64,000 nt of DNA from Streptomyces uncialis (GTDB lineage: Bacteria > Actinomycetota > Actinomycetes > Streptomycetales > Streptomycetaceae): contig NZ_LFBV01000002.1 of NCBI RefSeq assembly GCF_001905345.1, positions 1,054,001 to 1,118,000 of the forward strand, in the 5' to 3' direction. Below, one piece after another: positions 1 to 8,161 of the stretch. Under the pieces are notes generated by a model. It was not told where the DNA came from. It saw only the letters and a list, made by a program, of their open reading frames with translations, and searched no databases. Positions within the stretch are counted from its first letter, which is position 1; the number at the start of each line of letters is the position of its first letter. The position numbers and the translations under genes were made by a program.

Positions 1-2
1 TC

Positions 3-1865
3 ACCGGCACCGCCGCCGCCAACCTCCGGGACGCGGCCCCGTACAAGGGCCGGTACCTGTGGGGTCTGAAGCAGCAGATCAATCTCGCGGCCCGCACCGA
101 GCCGCTGCACCGCGAGGTCCACTTCCCCTCGGGTGACACACAGCCACTGGTACGGGGCGTCGCGGCCGTCCTCACCCACACCCTGCGCGCCGTCACCGAG
201 CAGTACGGCGCCCCCACCCGTCTCGTGCTGACCCACCCGGTCCTGTGGACCGACGCCGAACAGGTGGTGCTCACCGAGGCCGCCACCGCCGCCGGCCATC
301 CGTCGGCCGGGCTGGTCAGCGAGGCCGAGGCGGTCGGACTGCACGCCGTCCGGCGGCTGCCCGGCGACGGACCCTTCGCCGTGCTCGACTTCGGGGCCTC
401 GACCTTCGACTTCGCCCTCCTCGACCGGCGCGGCGACGGCTCGCCTGAGGTCGTGTACGAGACCGGACGGCTCATCGGCGGGGACGACTTCGACACCCGG
501 GTCCTCCAGCTCGTCCGGGATTCCGCCACCGCCGAAGAACGGCGCGTACTCGACGAACTCGCCGCGACACGGCCTGAGTTGCTGCGCCAGGAGGCCGAGG
601 AGGTCAAGCGCGCCCTGACCGTACGGGACGAGGCCGGGTTCGGTGTGTGGGACCTCGACATCGAGGTACAGCGGGCCGACTTCGCCGACGCGATCGACCC
701 GCTGGTGACGACCTGCGTGGCGGCGGCCCGAGAGGCCCTGTCCGCGCTGGACGGGACCCGCCCGCGGGCGATCGTCCTCAGCGGCGGCGCGGCGCGCGTG
801 CCGCAGGTCCGTGAACATGTGGCGGGTCTGGCCGCCTCGCTGGGCGCCGAGCTGATCGATCTGGTGGACGGCGTGGACGGCAGCCCGGTCGCCCTGGGCG
901 CCACCCGGGCCCCCGCCCGCTCACGTACCGGGCGCGCGCCCCGTCCGGCCCGGCCCTTCACGGTCGATCCCGCCGTGCTGGAGCTCGGACATCCCGACAC
1001 CTCCGTCGTCGGGGTGCTCGGCGGGGTGCTCGCGCTGCGGCCCGAACGCGAGCTCCGCGGCTGGCAGCTCCCCGCGTACGGCGACGCCGCACAGGGCGGG
1101 GCGCCGGACGGCCCCACTATGCCCGTGTCCCGGATCGCCGGCGACCCCGCCTCCACCCGGGTGGTGCTCGCCAGCCCGTCCCCCGCCTTCCTCGTGACCA
1201 CGGTCGACGGGACGGGCGGCCTGGGCCGGAGCGTGGTGTTCGGCAGGCTGGCCACGGCACGGGGCGCCGCGGGGAGCACGGTGTCCGCGCTCGCCTGCCG
1301 CGGCCTGCTGATCGCCTGGGTCGAGACGGACGGAAGGGGCACGATCGTCGACACCCTGAGCTGGCACTGGCGGACCTTCCCCCTACCCGAGCTGGTGAAC
1401 GAACTGTCGTTCACCGACAAGCCCTGGCTGATCGCCCGGCTGCCGGACCGGCTCCTGCTGTTCGACGTGCTCACCCTGCGGCGCCGGGCCGAACTGGACC
1501 TCCCCGACAGCGCCGCCCTCGCCGTCGAACCCCGGCACGGCACCGTCTGCGTGGCGTACGAGGACGAGGTGGTCGCCTACCGGACGGGCACGGGATGCTT
1601 CGAGGTCCGCTGGCGGCGCCCGCTCCGGTCGCACGGCGCCATCGCCTTCACCCACACCGGGGACGAGGCCGCCGTCGTCGTCTTCGACTCGACGGCCCAG
1701 GTGTACCGGGCCCTGCACGCCGACACCGGTGACCAGCTCGGTCTGCGGGACGCCATCGGGCTGGACCGGCCGGAGGCGCTGCATCCGAGCCCGGACCGGG
1801 GCGTGGTCTACGCACGCGCCGGGGCGGGGCTGGACCGGCTTCGCCTGGGCACGGTGTCGGGATGA
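3..1865 (+). CDS. Hsp70-family ATPase with beta-propeller-like C-terminus (start off window)
   Basis: The frame is open from the window edge, so the true start lies upstream; about 620 residues are visible. Actin/Hsp70 nucleotide-binding motifs are present. The phosphate-2 type motif VLDFGASTFDFALL (D codon near 387) matches the DLGGGTFD of DnaK, and an adenosine motif VLSGGAARVPQVREHV lies near 777-824. After about nucleotide 900 the sequence does not look like a DnaK substrate-binding domain. It reads as repeated short hydrophobic strands (for example VVLASPSPAFLVTTVDG and ALAVEPRHGTVCVAYEDEVVAYRTG), suggestive of a beta-propeller; that part is inference. The stop overlaps the next gene by 4 bp (ATGA), so it is translationally coupled to the dynamin-like gene. 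It is probably an ATP-driven regulator or chaperone of the downstream GTPases rather than housekeeping DnaK. Confidence 0.8.
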   Translation, partial: TGTAAANLRDAAPYKGRYLWGLKQQINLAARTEPLHREVHFPSGDTQPLVRGVAAVLTHTLRAVTEQYGAPTRLVLTHPVLWTDAEQVVLTEAATAAGHPSAGLVSEAEAVGLHAVRRLPGDGPFAVLDFGASTFDFALLDRRGDGSPEVVYETGRLIGGDDFDTRVLQLVRDSATAEERRVLDELAATRPELLRQEAEEVKRALTVRDEAGFGVWDLDIEVQRADFADAIDPLVTTCVAAAREALSALDGTRPRAIVLSGGAARVPQVREHVAGLAASLGAELIDLVDGVDGSPVALGATRAPARSRTGRAPRPARPFTVDPAVLELGHPDTSVVGVLGGVLALRPERELRGWQLPAYGDAAQGGAPDGPTMPVSRIAGDPASTRVVLASPSPAFLVTTVDGTGGLGRSVVFGRLATARGAAGSTVSALACRGLLIAWVETDGRGTIVDTLSWHWRTFPLPELVNELSFTDKPWLIARLPDRLLLFDVLTLRRRAELDLPDSAALAVEPRHGTVCVAYEDEVVAYRTGTGCFEVRWRRPLRSHGAIAFTHTGDEAAVVVFDSTAQVYRALHADTGDQLGLRDAIGLDRPEALHPSPDRGVVYARAGAGLDRLRLGTVSG

Positions 1866-3364
1866 GCGCCGCGCCCACGGTCCGCGCGGTGATCGCCCGG
1901 CACTGCCGCGAACTCCTCGCCGACCCCCTGCTGCACGGCGACCCGACCCTGCGGGACATCGCCGCCCAGTGCCACCAGCCGCTGCGGGTGCTGCTCGTCG
2001 GCAATGTCTCCACCGGCAAGTCGACCCTGCTCAACGCGCTGATCGCCGGACCGCTGGCGGCCACCGCGTTCGAGGAGACCACCTCGTCCGTCACCTGGTA
2101 CCACGGTCCGGAGCTGACCGACCCGGTGCTCCCCGATCCGGGGCACCGGTCCGTCACCACCGACTTCCCGCTCGCGGGCCGGGTGATGCTCGGTGACAGC
2201 CCCGGCCTCAACACCCTTTCCGACAACCCCCGGGAGACCCTGCGGATGCTGGGCGGCTCCGACCTCACCGGAGCCGCTGCGGCCTTCGTCTGCGTGCTGG
2301 TCGGCGGGCGCGTGGACCAGTGGGCGGAAGGTCTGGAGGAGCTCGCCGCGTTCTCCGCGGGGCCGTTCGACCTGGTGGGCAACATCGTGGCGGTGATGGC
2401 CAAGGTGGACGAGGTGCCCGAGGCCGTCGAGGACATCGAGCGGCGGGTGCGCGGTGACACCACGGCGACGTTCCGGTTCGCCGCCGTGAACCAGCTGATG
2501 GCCGCCGCCGCCCGCACCGGTGCCGTCGACGACCGGATCGTGGCCACCCTGGACCGGCTGCGGACGCTGCCCGTCCTGCACGGGCGCTCGGCACCCGCCT
2601 GGGACCGGCTGGCCGAGGAGGCGGGCACGTCCCTGCCGCCGGGGCATCTCAAAGCCCTGGAACAGGCCGTGGGCGCACCGGCCTGGCTGCCCGCGCTGGT
2701 CGCGGCCACGGCCGGTATGACGACCACCGGCGCCGTGGCGGAGCAGTTCGAGCGGATGTCACGGATACGGAGCCTGGAAGCGGTGCTTTCCGACCTGGCG
2801 GACGACAGCGACCTGTTCACCTCCACCGCCGCCGTACTGAGGCTGCGCCGACTCGCCGCACGGCTGAGGCCCGGCCCGGCAGCCCTGGTACGTGCCCGGC
2901 TGGCGGACCTCACCGCGACGATGCACACCTCGGGTCTGCACCGCCGCGCGGCGGCCCGGCTCGTACGCCACACCGACGTCGGCAGCGGCCTCACCGAGCA
3001 CGAACGGGAAGCGGCACAGGCCCTGTTGCGATGGCCGGACGCGGAGGCGGACGGCGGCGCGTCCCCGTCCCCGGCCTCGCCTCCCTCCCCGTCCCCGTCC
3101 CCATCCCCGGCCTCGTCTCCGTCTCCGTCCCCGGCCTCGTCTCCGGCCTCGTCTCCGTCTCCGTCTCCGGACACGAGTGCCGCCGACGGGGACACCGCGG
3201 ACCGGACGACCGCCGCCGAGGTGGACGCCGGCGCCGTCCTCGCGCGGTGGACGGCGTACGAGGCCGACCCCTTCCGGGACTCCCGCTCCCGGGAGGTCGC
3301 CGCCCTCGTCATCGAGACCGCGCGCCATCGTCTCCGCACCACCACCCGCCAGGAGGAGTCATGA
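1862..3364 (+). CDS. Dynamin-like GTPase (first of pair)
   Basis: A 500-residue large GTPase. The visible GTP-binding motifs are G1 GNVSTGKS at residues 47-54, G3 DSPG from residue 112, and G4 AKVD at 180-183, in the order and spacing of dynamin-family proteins. The C-terminal half is helical, then carries a Ser-Pro/Ala tract (about residues 400-437) and a short charged tail. The ATG overlaps the stop of the Hsp70-like gene, and its own TGA overlaps the next ATG, so both junctions are ATGA couplings. Bacterial dynamin-like proteins commonly occur as tandem pairs that act together on membranes. The partner here is the gene at 4019, with a GrpE-like gene between them. The actual substrate membrane is unknown. 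Confidence 0.85.
   Translation: MSAAPTVRAVIARHCRELLADPLLHGDPTLRDIAAQCHQPLRVLLVGNVSTGKSTLLNALIAGPLAATAFEETTSSVTWYHGPELTDPVLPDPGHRSVTTDFPLAGRVMLGDSPGLNTLSDNPRETLRMLGGSDLTGAAAAFVCVLVGGRVDQWAEGLEELAAFSAGPFDLVGNIVAVMAKVDEVPEAVEDIERRVRGDTTATFRFAAVNQLMAAAARTGAVDDRIVATLDRLRTLPVLHGRSAPAWDRLAEEAGTSLPPGHLKALEQAVGAPAWLPALVAATAGMTTTGAVAEQFERMSRIRSLEAVLSDLADDSDLFTSTAAVLRLRRLAARLRPGPAALVRARLADLTATMHTSGLHRRAAARLVRHTDVGSGLTEHEREAAQALLRWPDAEADGGASPSPASPPSPSPSPSPASSPSPSPASSPASSPSPSPDTSAADGDTADRTTAAEVDAGAVLARWTAYEADPFRDSRSREVAALVIETARHRLRTTTRQEES
3061..3170 (+). repeat. Low-complexity CCGTCC/CCGGCCTCGT tract inside the dynamin-like gene
   Basis: Short C-rich hexamer and nonamer units are repeated imperfectly and encode a Ser-Pro-Ala linker. 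The tract is in frame as written. Its repeat structure could expand or contract by slippage, and units that are multiples of three would preserve the frame. Confidence 0.8.
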
Positions 3365-4017
3365 GGGCCGGCCACGGGATCGCCGTCCTGCTGCGGCTGA
3401 CCGCGCACGCGCAGCTGCGGCTCGCGGATGTGCTGGACCACCGGCCACGGCACCGACCGGCCCACGTGGACGGGCCGCGGAACACCGCCCGGACGGCCCG
3501 TACCGCACCCAGCCCCCCAGCCGTCCCGGCCACACCAACTGCACCAACTGCACCAACTGGAAAAGCCGTTACGTCCGCCCCCAGCGCCACGCCCGTTCCC
3601 ACCGCCCCCGACACCACGGCCACACCGGTCAGCCCACCGACCACCCCGGCCGCACCGGCCACCCCGACGCCCCCCACCGCCCCGGCCGAGGCCCCCCGCC
3701 CCGCGCCCACCGCGCCCACGCCCGACAACACCGGGGTCGCGAAGGCCGTGCTCGCGGTGGCGGACCGGCTCGCCAACCAGGAGCTCGTCCGCAGGCTGCA
3801 CAAGGCCGTCGCCCGTATCGACGGCATCGGGGTCATCTCGCCCGCACCGGGCGACGCCTTCGACCCGCTGGCCCACCGGTGGACGGACACCAGGAAGGCA
3901 GCGCGGCGGGACGATCACGAACGCGTCGCGGAACTGCTCGCCCCAGGCTTCTCCGGCCCCACCGGGACGGTCATCCGGCCCGCGCAGGTCGCCGTGTACG
4001 ACAACGAAGGAGAATGA
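3361..4017 (+). CDS. GrpE-like nucleotide-exchange-factor-type protein
   Basis: A 218-residue protein whose C-terminal 60 residues resemble the GrpE beta domain. The pattern GVISPAPGDAFDPLAH, then VAELLAPGF, then TGTVIRPAQVAVY corresponds to the GrpE pattern of a Gly-x-x-x-(F/P)-x-P-G-x-x-FDP-x-x-H segment, a V-x-x-x-L-x-P-G-(F/Y) segment and a final V-(I/L)-R-P-A-x-V-x-V strand. A Pro/Ala/Thr-rich linker (about 40-125) replaces most of the long GrpE coiled coil, leaving a short helix (TGVAKAVLAVADRLANQ region). I chose ATG 3361, which overlaps the previous stop (ATGA); a longer in-frame start at 3031 would lie inside the dynamin gene and is unlikely. Because an Hsp70-like ATPase lies two genes upstream, a dedicated exchange factor is the natural inference. 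The linker contains three 9-bp CACCAACTG units at 3533-3559. Confidence 0.65.
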   Translation: MRAGHGIAVLLRLTAHAQLRLADVLDHRPRHRPAHVDGPRNTARTARTAPSPPAVPATPTAPTAPTGKAVTSAPSATPVPTAPDTTATPVSPPTTPAAPATPTPPTAPAEAPRPAPTAPTPDNTGVAKAVLAVADRLANQELVRRLHKAVARIDGIGVISPAPGDAFDPLAHRWTDTRKAARRDDHERVAELLAPGFSGPTGTVIRPAQVAVYDNEGE

Positions 4018-4018
4018 C

Positions 4019-6055
4019 ATGTCGTCACCGTCCGACAGGCCCGGCACACCCGGCGGGACCCATGGGACCGACGCACCCGACGCGACCGGCGAGCGGCCCG
4101 GTTCCGACGAGCGGGCCACCAGGATCGTCCGGTCCCTCGTGGACATGGCCCGAACGCACAAGACCGGTGAGAGCGTATGGGGCCCGCTGGAGAACCTCGC
4201 CGACCGCTGGCAGGAACCGTTCGCCCGCGCCGCCGTGGTCGGTGAGGTCTCCGTGGGCAAGTCCACCCTCGTCAACGCCCTTGTCGGGCAGGAGGTACTG
4301 CCCGCGGCGACCGAGGCGTTGTCCGCCGTCACCGTCGAACTGCGGCACGGTCCGCACACCCGGGCCACCGTGGGACTGCACGACGGCACCGATGCCGTGA
4401 CCCGTGAGCTGGCGGACAAGGAGGAGTTCCTTGTCTATCTCACCACCCGGGGTGAGAAGCAGGTGGCCGTCCGGCACGGCCGGAACGCCCAGGTGCTGTG
4501 GGCCGTGGTCGCGCTGCCCTCCCCGCTGCTGGAGGAGGGCCTGCGGCTGACGGACACCCCGGGTGTCGGCGGGCTGGACCCCGCGCACCGCAGGCAGACC
4601 CTGGCGGCGCTCAGCAACACCGACGCCGTGCTGTTCGTGATCCGCCCCGGCCAGCCGATCAGCGCCTCCGAACTGCGCTTCCTCGCCGAGTCCGTCCACC
4701 GGGTCAGCTCGTACGTCATCGTCCAGACGCACCGCGACCAGACCAGTGACGCCCAGGTCCGCCTCGACAAGAACCTCGCGGTGCTGCGGGACCCGGACAC
4801 CTGGCGCAAGCTGCTGGGCGACGGAACCGACGCCGAGGGCACCGCGGCGCGGTTCGCCCGGGTACCGGGCGTGTGCGTCGCGGCGCGGCACGCACTCGAC
4901 GCGCTGGACGCCGAACCGGGCCAGGACCGGGACCGTGACATGCGTTTCAGCGGCATCCCCGAACTCGCCCGGCTGCTGCGCGAGGAGGTCGTCGACCAGG
5001 CCGGCGAACTCCACCGGCGGGATCTGCTCCGGCTGACGGAGTCCACGGCGGAGGCCGTGCGGGCCCGGCTCGTGGAGCGCAAGGCGCTGCTGAGTCCTGG
5101 TGAGGCCGCCGAACGGGCCGTCCGGGAGCGCGAGGAGAACGTGCTCCGCTGGGTGGGGAAGGGCGGCGACACCTGGAAGCCCGATCTGGAGGCCGCCACC
5201 ACCTTCGTCCAGGACGAGGTCCGGGAGCTCGCGCGGGAGCGGGTGAAACTGCTGGAGAGCACCTACCTGGCGCATTTCGAGTCGATGAAGACCAAGAAGC
5301 TCCAGGAGGCCGCCGCCCGGCTGGTGATCGAACCACCCACGGTGCTCGCGGAGATGCGGCTGCTCATCGCCACGCGGCTGGACGACGCCGTGGTGAAGAT
5401 CACTGCCAGGAACCCGCAGGACGCGGTGTCCGCCCACCTCGAACGGCTCGCCCTCACCGATGGGCTGGACGCACATCTGCCCACGTCCTTCAAGCAGTCG
5501 GACACGATGCTGGACGACGAGTATCTGACCGGTGTCGCCATGACGGGCATCCCCCTGCTCGCCCGGCAGTTCGCCGACGCCCGGCGCAAGGCCAATGAGG
5601 AGGAGCGGGGCCCGGTCCGGCGGACCGACCACGGCTCGGTGATGCGGACCACGATCGATGCCCTGTCCGCCGTGGCCAAGAACCCCGCGGTGACGGCGAT
5701 CGTGGTGGCGGCGAGCCTCTTCGCCGGGCTCGTCGCCTGGCGCCAGGGCAAGGCCAGGACGCTGGCCGCGGTCAAGGAGGTCTACAGCAAGGTGACCGGG
5801 TTGATCACCAAGGATGCCGTGGAGCATTCCGTGGCACAGGCCGCACGCGAGCGCGACGCCATCATCGAGGTGATCGAGGCCCGGCTGAGGGAGGAGCGGG
5901 AGCAGATCGACCGTGACCGGGACGACCTCGCCCGGTCGACCGATCTGACCGCCCTGGAACGCGCCGCGCTGCTGAACGAGAGCGATCTCGCGCTGCGGGA
6001 GGTCGACTCACTGGTCGCCGAGCTCGCCGGGATCAGGACCGGCTGGGGACTGTGA
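4019..6055 (+). CDS. Dynamin-like GTPase with membrane segment (second of pair)
   Basis: 678 residues starting at ATG 4019, preceded by GAAGGAGA. The GTPase motifs are G1 GEVSVGKS at residues 75-82, G3 DTPG from about 179, and a G4-position THRD at 237-240 (a degenerate N/TKxD). A long helical middle follows, then one hydrophobic segment (NPAVTAIVVAASLFAGLVAW, about 556-575) and a final charged coiled coil (REEREQIDRDRDDLARSTDL region). This is the expected arrangement of a membrane-acting bacterial dynamin. It sits 1 bp after the GrpE-like gene and overlaps the following membrane-protein gene by 4 bp (GTGA). The family assignment is firm; the biological role is not known. Confidence 0.85.
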   Translation: MSSPSDRPGTPGGTHGTDAPDATGERPGSDERATRIVRSLVDMARTHKTGESVWGPLENLADRWQEPFARAAVVGEVSVGKSTLVNALVGQEVLPAATEALSAVTVELRHGPHTRATVGLHDGTDAVTRELADKEEFLVYLTTRGEKQVAVRHGRNAQVLWAVVALPSPLLEEGLRLTDTPGVGGLDPAHRRQTLAALSNTDAVLFVIRPGQPISASELRFLAESVHRVSSYVIVQTHRDQTSDAQVRLDKNLAVLRDPDTWRKLLGDGTDAEGTAARFARVPGVCVAARHALDALDAEPGQDRDRDMRFSGIPELARLLREEVVDQAGELHRRDLLRLTESTAEAVRARLVERKALLSPGEAAERAVREREENVLRWVGKGGDTWKPDLEAATTFVQDEVRELARERVKLLESTYLAHFESMKTKKLQEAAARLVIEPPTVLAEMRLLIATRLDDAVVKITARNPQDAVSAHLERLALTDGLDAHLPTSFKQSDTMLDDEYLTGVAMTGIPLLARQFADARRKANEEERGPVRRTDHGSVMRTTIDALSAVAKNPAVTAIVVAASLFAGLVAWRQGKARTLAAVKEVYSKVTGLITKDAVEHSVAQAARERDAIIEVIEARLREEREQIDRDRDDLARSTDLTALERAALLNESDLALREVDSLVAELAGIRTGWGL

Positions 6056-6663
6056 ACCGGTCACGGCGCACACCGCGGGCGGCGGACGAGCGCACGGAAC
6101 GGAGGACGCCGCCCCGGGACACCGCGGCGGTCTCCCAGATACTGCTCAGCGAGTACGAGGCGCTCAAGGGCGAACAGAGCGCCCGGATCGCCGCGCGGGA
6201 CAACCTGATGTACGCGACGCTCGCCGCCCTCGCCGCGACCACGACGGCCATCGTGAGCACGGCCGGACGCACGGAACTGGTCCTGCTGCTGCCGCCGGTG
6301 TGCATCGTCCTCGGCTGGACGTACCTGGTCAACGACGAGAAGATCTCCGCCATCGGCCGCTATCTGCGTACCGATCTGCGGCCCGCGCTGGCCGCCGCGG
6401 CCGGTGCCGACAGCGCCGAGGTGCTGCGCTGGGAGACCGCCCATCGCGAGGAGCACCGCAGGAACGCGGGCAAGCACCTCCAACTCGCCGTCGATCTCCT
6501 CATGTTCGTCGTCCCGGCGCTGATCGCCGTGACCGTCCACTGGGTCACGGGGCCCGCGCACACCGCCCTGCTCGTCGCCTCGGCCGCCGAACTCGCGGCC
6601 GTGGCGGTCCTCGCCGTACGCATCACGCTCGCGGCGGATCTCTCATCGGAAGGAACCACGTGA
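6052..6663 (+). CDS. Small multi-spanning membrane protein of the Hsp70/dynamin cassette
   Basis: 203 residues from a GTG that overlaps the previous stop (GTGA). A basic N-terminus and a short amphipathic helix (ILLSEYEALKGEQSARIAARD) are followed by two hydrophobic segments (about 55-95). An intervening cytosolic helix precedes two more (LLMFVVPALIAVTVHWV and LLVASAAELAAVAVLAV). I do not recognise a named family. The four-helix layout with an amphipathic N-terminal helix resembles small membrane partners found in bacterial conflict modules (such as SLATT-type proteins), but this is a topology argument only. The stop and the next start share a base (TGATG). Confidence 0.7.
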   Translation: MNRSRRTPRAADERTERRTPPRDTAAVSQILLSEYEALKGEQSARIAARDNLMYATLAALAATTTAIVSTAGRTELVLLLPPVCIVLGWTYLVNDEKISAIGRYLRTDLRPALAAAAGADSAEVLRWETAHREEHRRNAGKHLQLAVDLLMFVVPALIAVTVHWVTGPAHTALLVASAAELAAVAVLAVRITLAADLSSEGTT

Positions 6664-7850
6664 TGAACCTGCCACGTGTCGGATTGATCGTGCCGCTGCG
6701 GGAGGAGTTCAACTATGTCGCGTCGGTCCTCGACATCCTGGGCGACACGGAGGAGAACGGCCGGGTGTACCACCGGTTCGTGATCCCCGGTACCCAGGAC
6801 ACCGGGATACTGACCGTCATCCACGACATGGGACTGGCGAACGGGGCGCTCGCGGCCCACGACCTCGTCAGCACGTTCCACGTCCCGCTGATCGCGGTCA
6901 TCGGTACCGCGGCCGCCCTGGACAAGGACATCCGGCTCGGCGATGTCGTCATCGCCTCGGAGATCATCGACTACCTCCAGGCGGCGAAGGCGACGGAGGA
7001 CGCGGACGATCCGTCCCGTATCCGGATCTCGATCGCGGGCACCCACTGGAAGCCCTCGGCTCCCCTGCTGAGCTACGTCCGGAACTTCCCCATCAGACAG
7101 GCCACCCGCCGCAAGGCCGAGGAGTGGTCCGAGGCCGCGCACGCCCGGTGCCGGATCGAGCCCGGCGCCCGGCCCGCCAAGGCCCCCGTCTACCACGTGG
7201 GCCATATCGCCAGCGGCGATGTCGTCGTGGGGTCGGAGGCGTTCATCTCGCTCCTGAAGAACCACGACCGCAAATGCTCCGCCGTGGAGATGGAGGCCGG
7301 CGGGGCGGCGCTGAGCGTGTACCAGAACAACAAGGTGGAGCTGATGGTGGTGCGCGGCGTCTCGGACCGTGCCGAGAAGAGCAAGACGGCGACCGACCAG
7401 ACCCTCGACATCGACGGCGCCCCCAACGCGTGGCGCGGCTACGCGGTCCGGAACGCGACCACCCTGCTCATGACACTGCTCGCCGGTCCCGGGTTCCCCT
7501 GGCGTGGGTCACCGCACCTCCCGGTGCCGTACGAGCCGCACACCCCGGCGTCGACCGGGTCGACCGGTACACCCGGGTCTTCCAGCGGTGCGTCCTTCGG
7601 TACCGTCGCGATGGCGCTGCCCGCGGGGGCGGCAGCAGCGCTCACCGCGGCGGCGGTCATCCGGCACCACCATCGTGACGGAACCCCCGAAGGGACCGAC
7701 GCGGGGCACACGTCGCAGTCCCCCGGCGGCACGGATACGAACACGGACGAGCGGCATGACGGGTCCGGTCTGCCCGCCGTGGACCACCAGCCGCAGCTCA
7801 CCGACCACCACGGGCCGGTCACGGAGCACCACGACCCCGGCCTGTTCTAA
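6663..7850 (+). CDS. Nucleoside-phosphorylase/MTA-SAH-nucleosidase-fold protein with C-terminal membrane anchor
   Basis: 395 residues from the ATG in TGATG. Residues 1-285 form a PNP/UDP phosphorylase domain. VGLIVPLREEFNYV opens the fold, GTAAALDKDIRLGDVVIA matches the nucleobase/phosphate-loop region, SAVEMEAGGAAL (about 206) matches the family VEMEA motif, and VRGVSDRAE (about 231) carries the Ser-Asp pair that contacts the base. A Gly/Ser/Pro linker leads to a hydrophobic segment near 310-332 and a His/Asp/Thr-rich tail. Housekeeping nucleosidases lack this anchor. PNP-fold domains are used as sensors or nucleotide-depleting effectors in several bacterial immune proteins, so an effector role is plausible but inferred. 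It is the last gene of the cassette; a strong hairpin follows at 7860. Confidence 0.75.
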   Translation: MNLPRVGLIVPLREEFNYVASVLDILGDTEENGRVYHRFVIPGTQDTGILTVIHDMGLANGALAAHDLVSTFHVPLIAVIGTAAALDKDIRLGDVVIASEIIDYLQAAKATEDADDPSRIRISIAGTHWKPSAPLLSYVRNFPIRQATRRKAEEWSEAAHARCRIEPGARPAKAPVYHVGHIASGDVVVGSEAFISLLKNHDRKCSAVEMEAGGAALSVYQNNKVELMVVRGVSDRAEKSKTATDQTLDIDGAPNAWRGYAVRNATTLLMTLLAGPGFPWRGSPHLPVPYEPHTPASTGSTGTPGSSSGASFGTVAMALPAGAAAALTAAAVIRHHHRDGTPEGTDAGHTSQSPGGTDTNTDERHDGSGLPAVDHQPQLTDHHGPVTEHHDPGLF

Positions 7851-8161
7851 GGGGACCGCCGGGCCGGGTGCTGGGCCGCGCCGCACCCGGCCCGCGCCGC
7901 ACCCGGCCCAGCGCCAGCCGAGCCCCGGCACCCGGCCCGGTACGACCTGGCGCGCAACCTTGCGCGACCTGGCAGGTGATCCGGCGTGACCTGGGCGGGC
8001 AGTCCGGCGGGACCTGACGCGCGGTCCGTGTGCGCGCGCCGCGCTGGCCGCGGTGACGGCGCGGCGTAAATGAGGCGCGGTGCCGTGCGGTGTCTGACAG
8101 GCTGGCGCGTCCGCAGATCCGGCCCGCGAGGTCCGGCAGCCCGTCACAGGAGTGTCCCCTC
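7851..8161. other. Intergenic stretch
   Basis: After the terminator hairpin the stretch holds degenerate GC-rich repeats of GCACCCGGCCC and GACCTGG words. It then runs to the ribosome-binding site (ACAGGAG, about 8146) of the DinB-type gene. I see no additional coding sequence. Confidence 0.5.
7860..7894 (+). terminator. Hairpin terminator of the Hsp70/dynamin cassette
   Basis: A perfect 12-bp stem, CGGGCCGGGTGC at 7860-7871 pairing with 7883-7894, has an 11-nt loop and begins 10 bp after the stop codon. There is no U tract, as is common in Streptomyces. Confidence 0.65.

Noticed and set aside
1648..4419. Long minus-strand reading frame of over 900 codons
   Set aside because: It is opposite the dynamin and GrpE-like genes, is Arg/Ser-rich, and shows no motif. 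It is a shadow of GC-rich codon bias.
7851..8161. Small coding sequence between the PNP gene and the DinB gene
   Set aside because: Frames there are Pro/Arg/Ala low-complexity without a ribosome-binding site.
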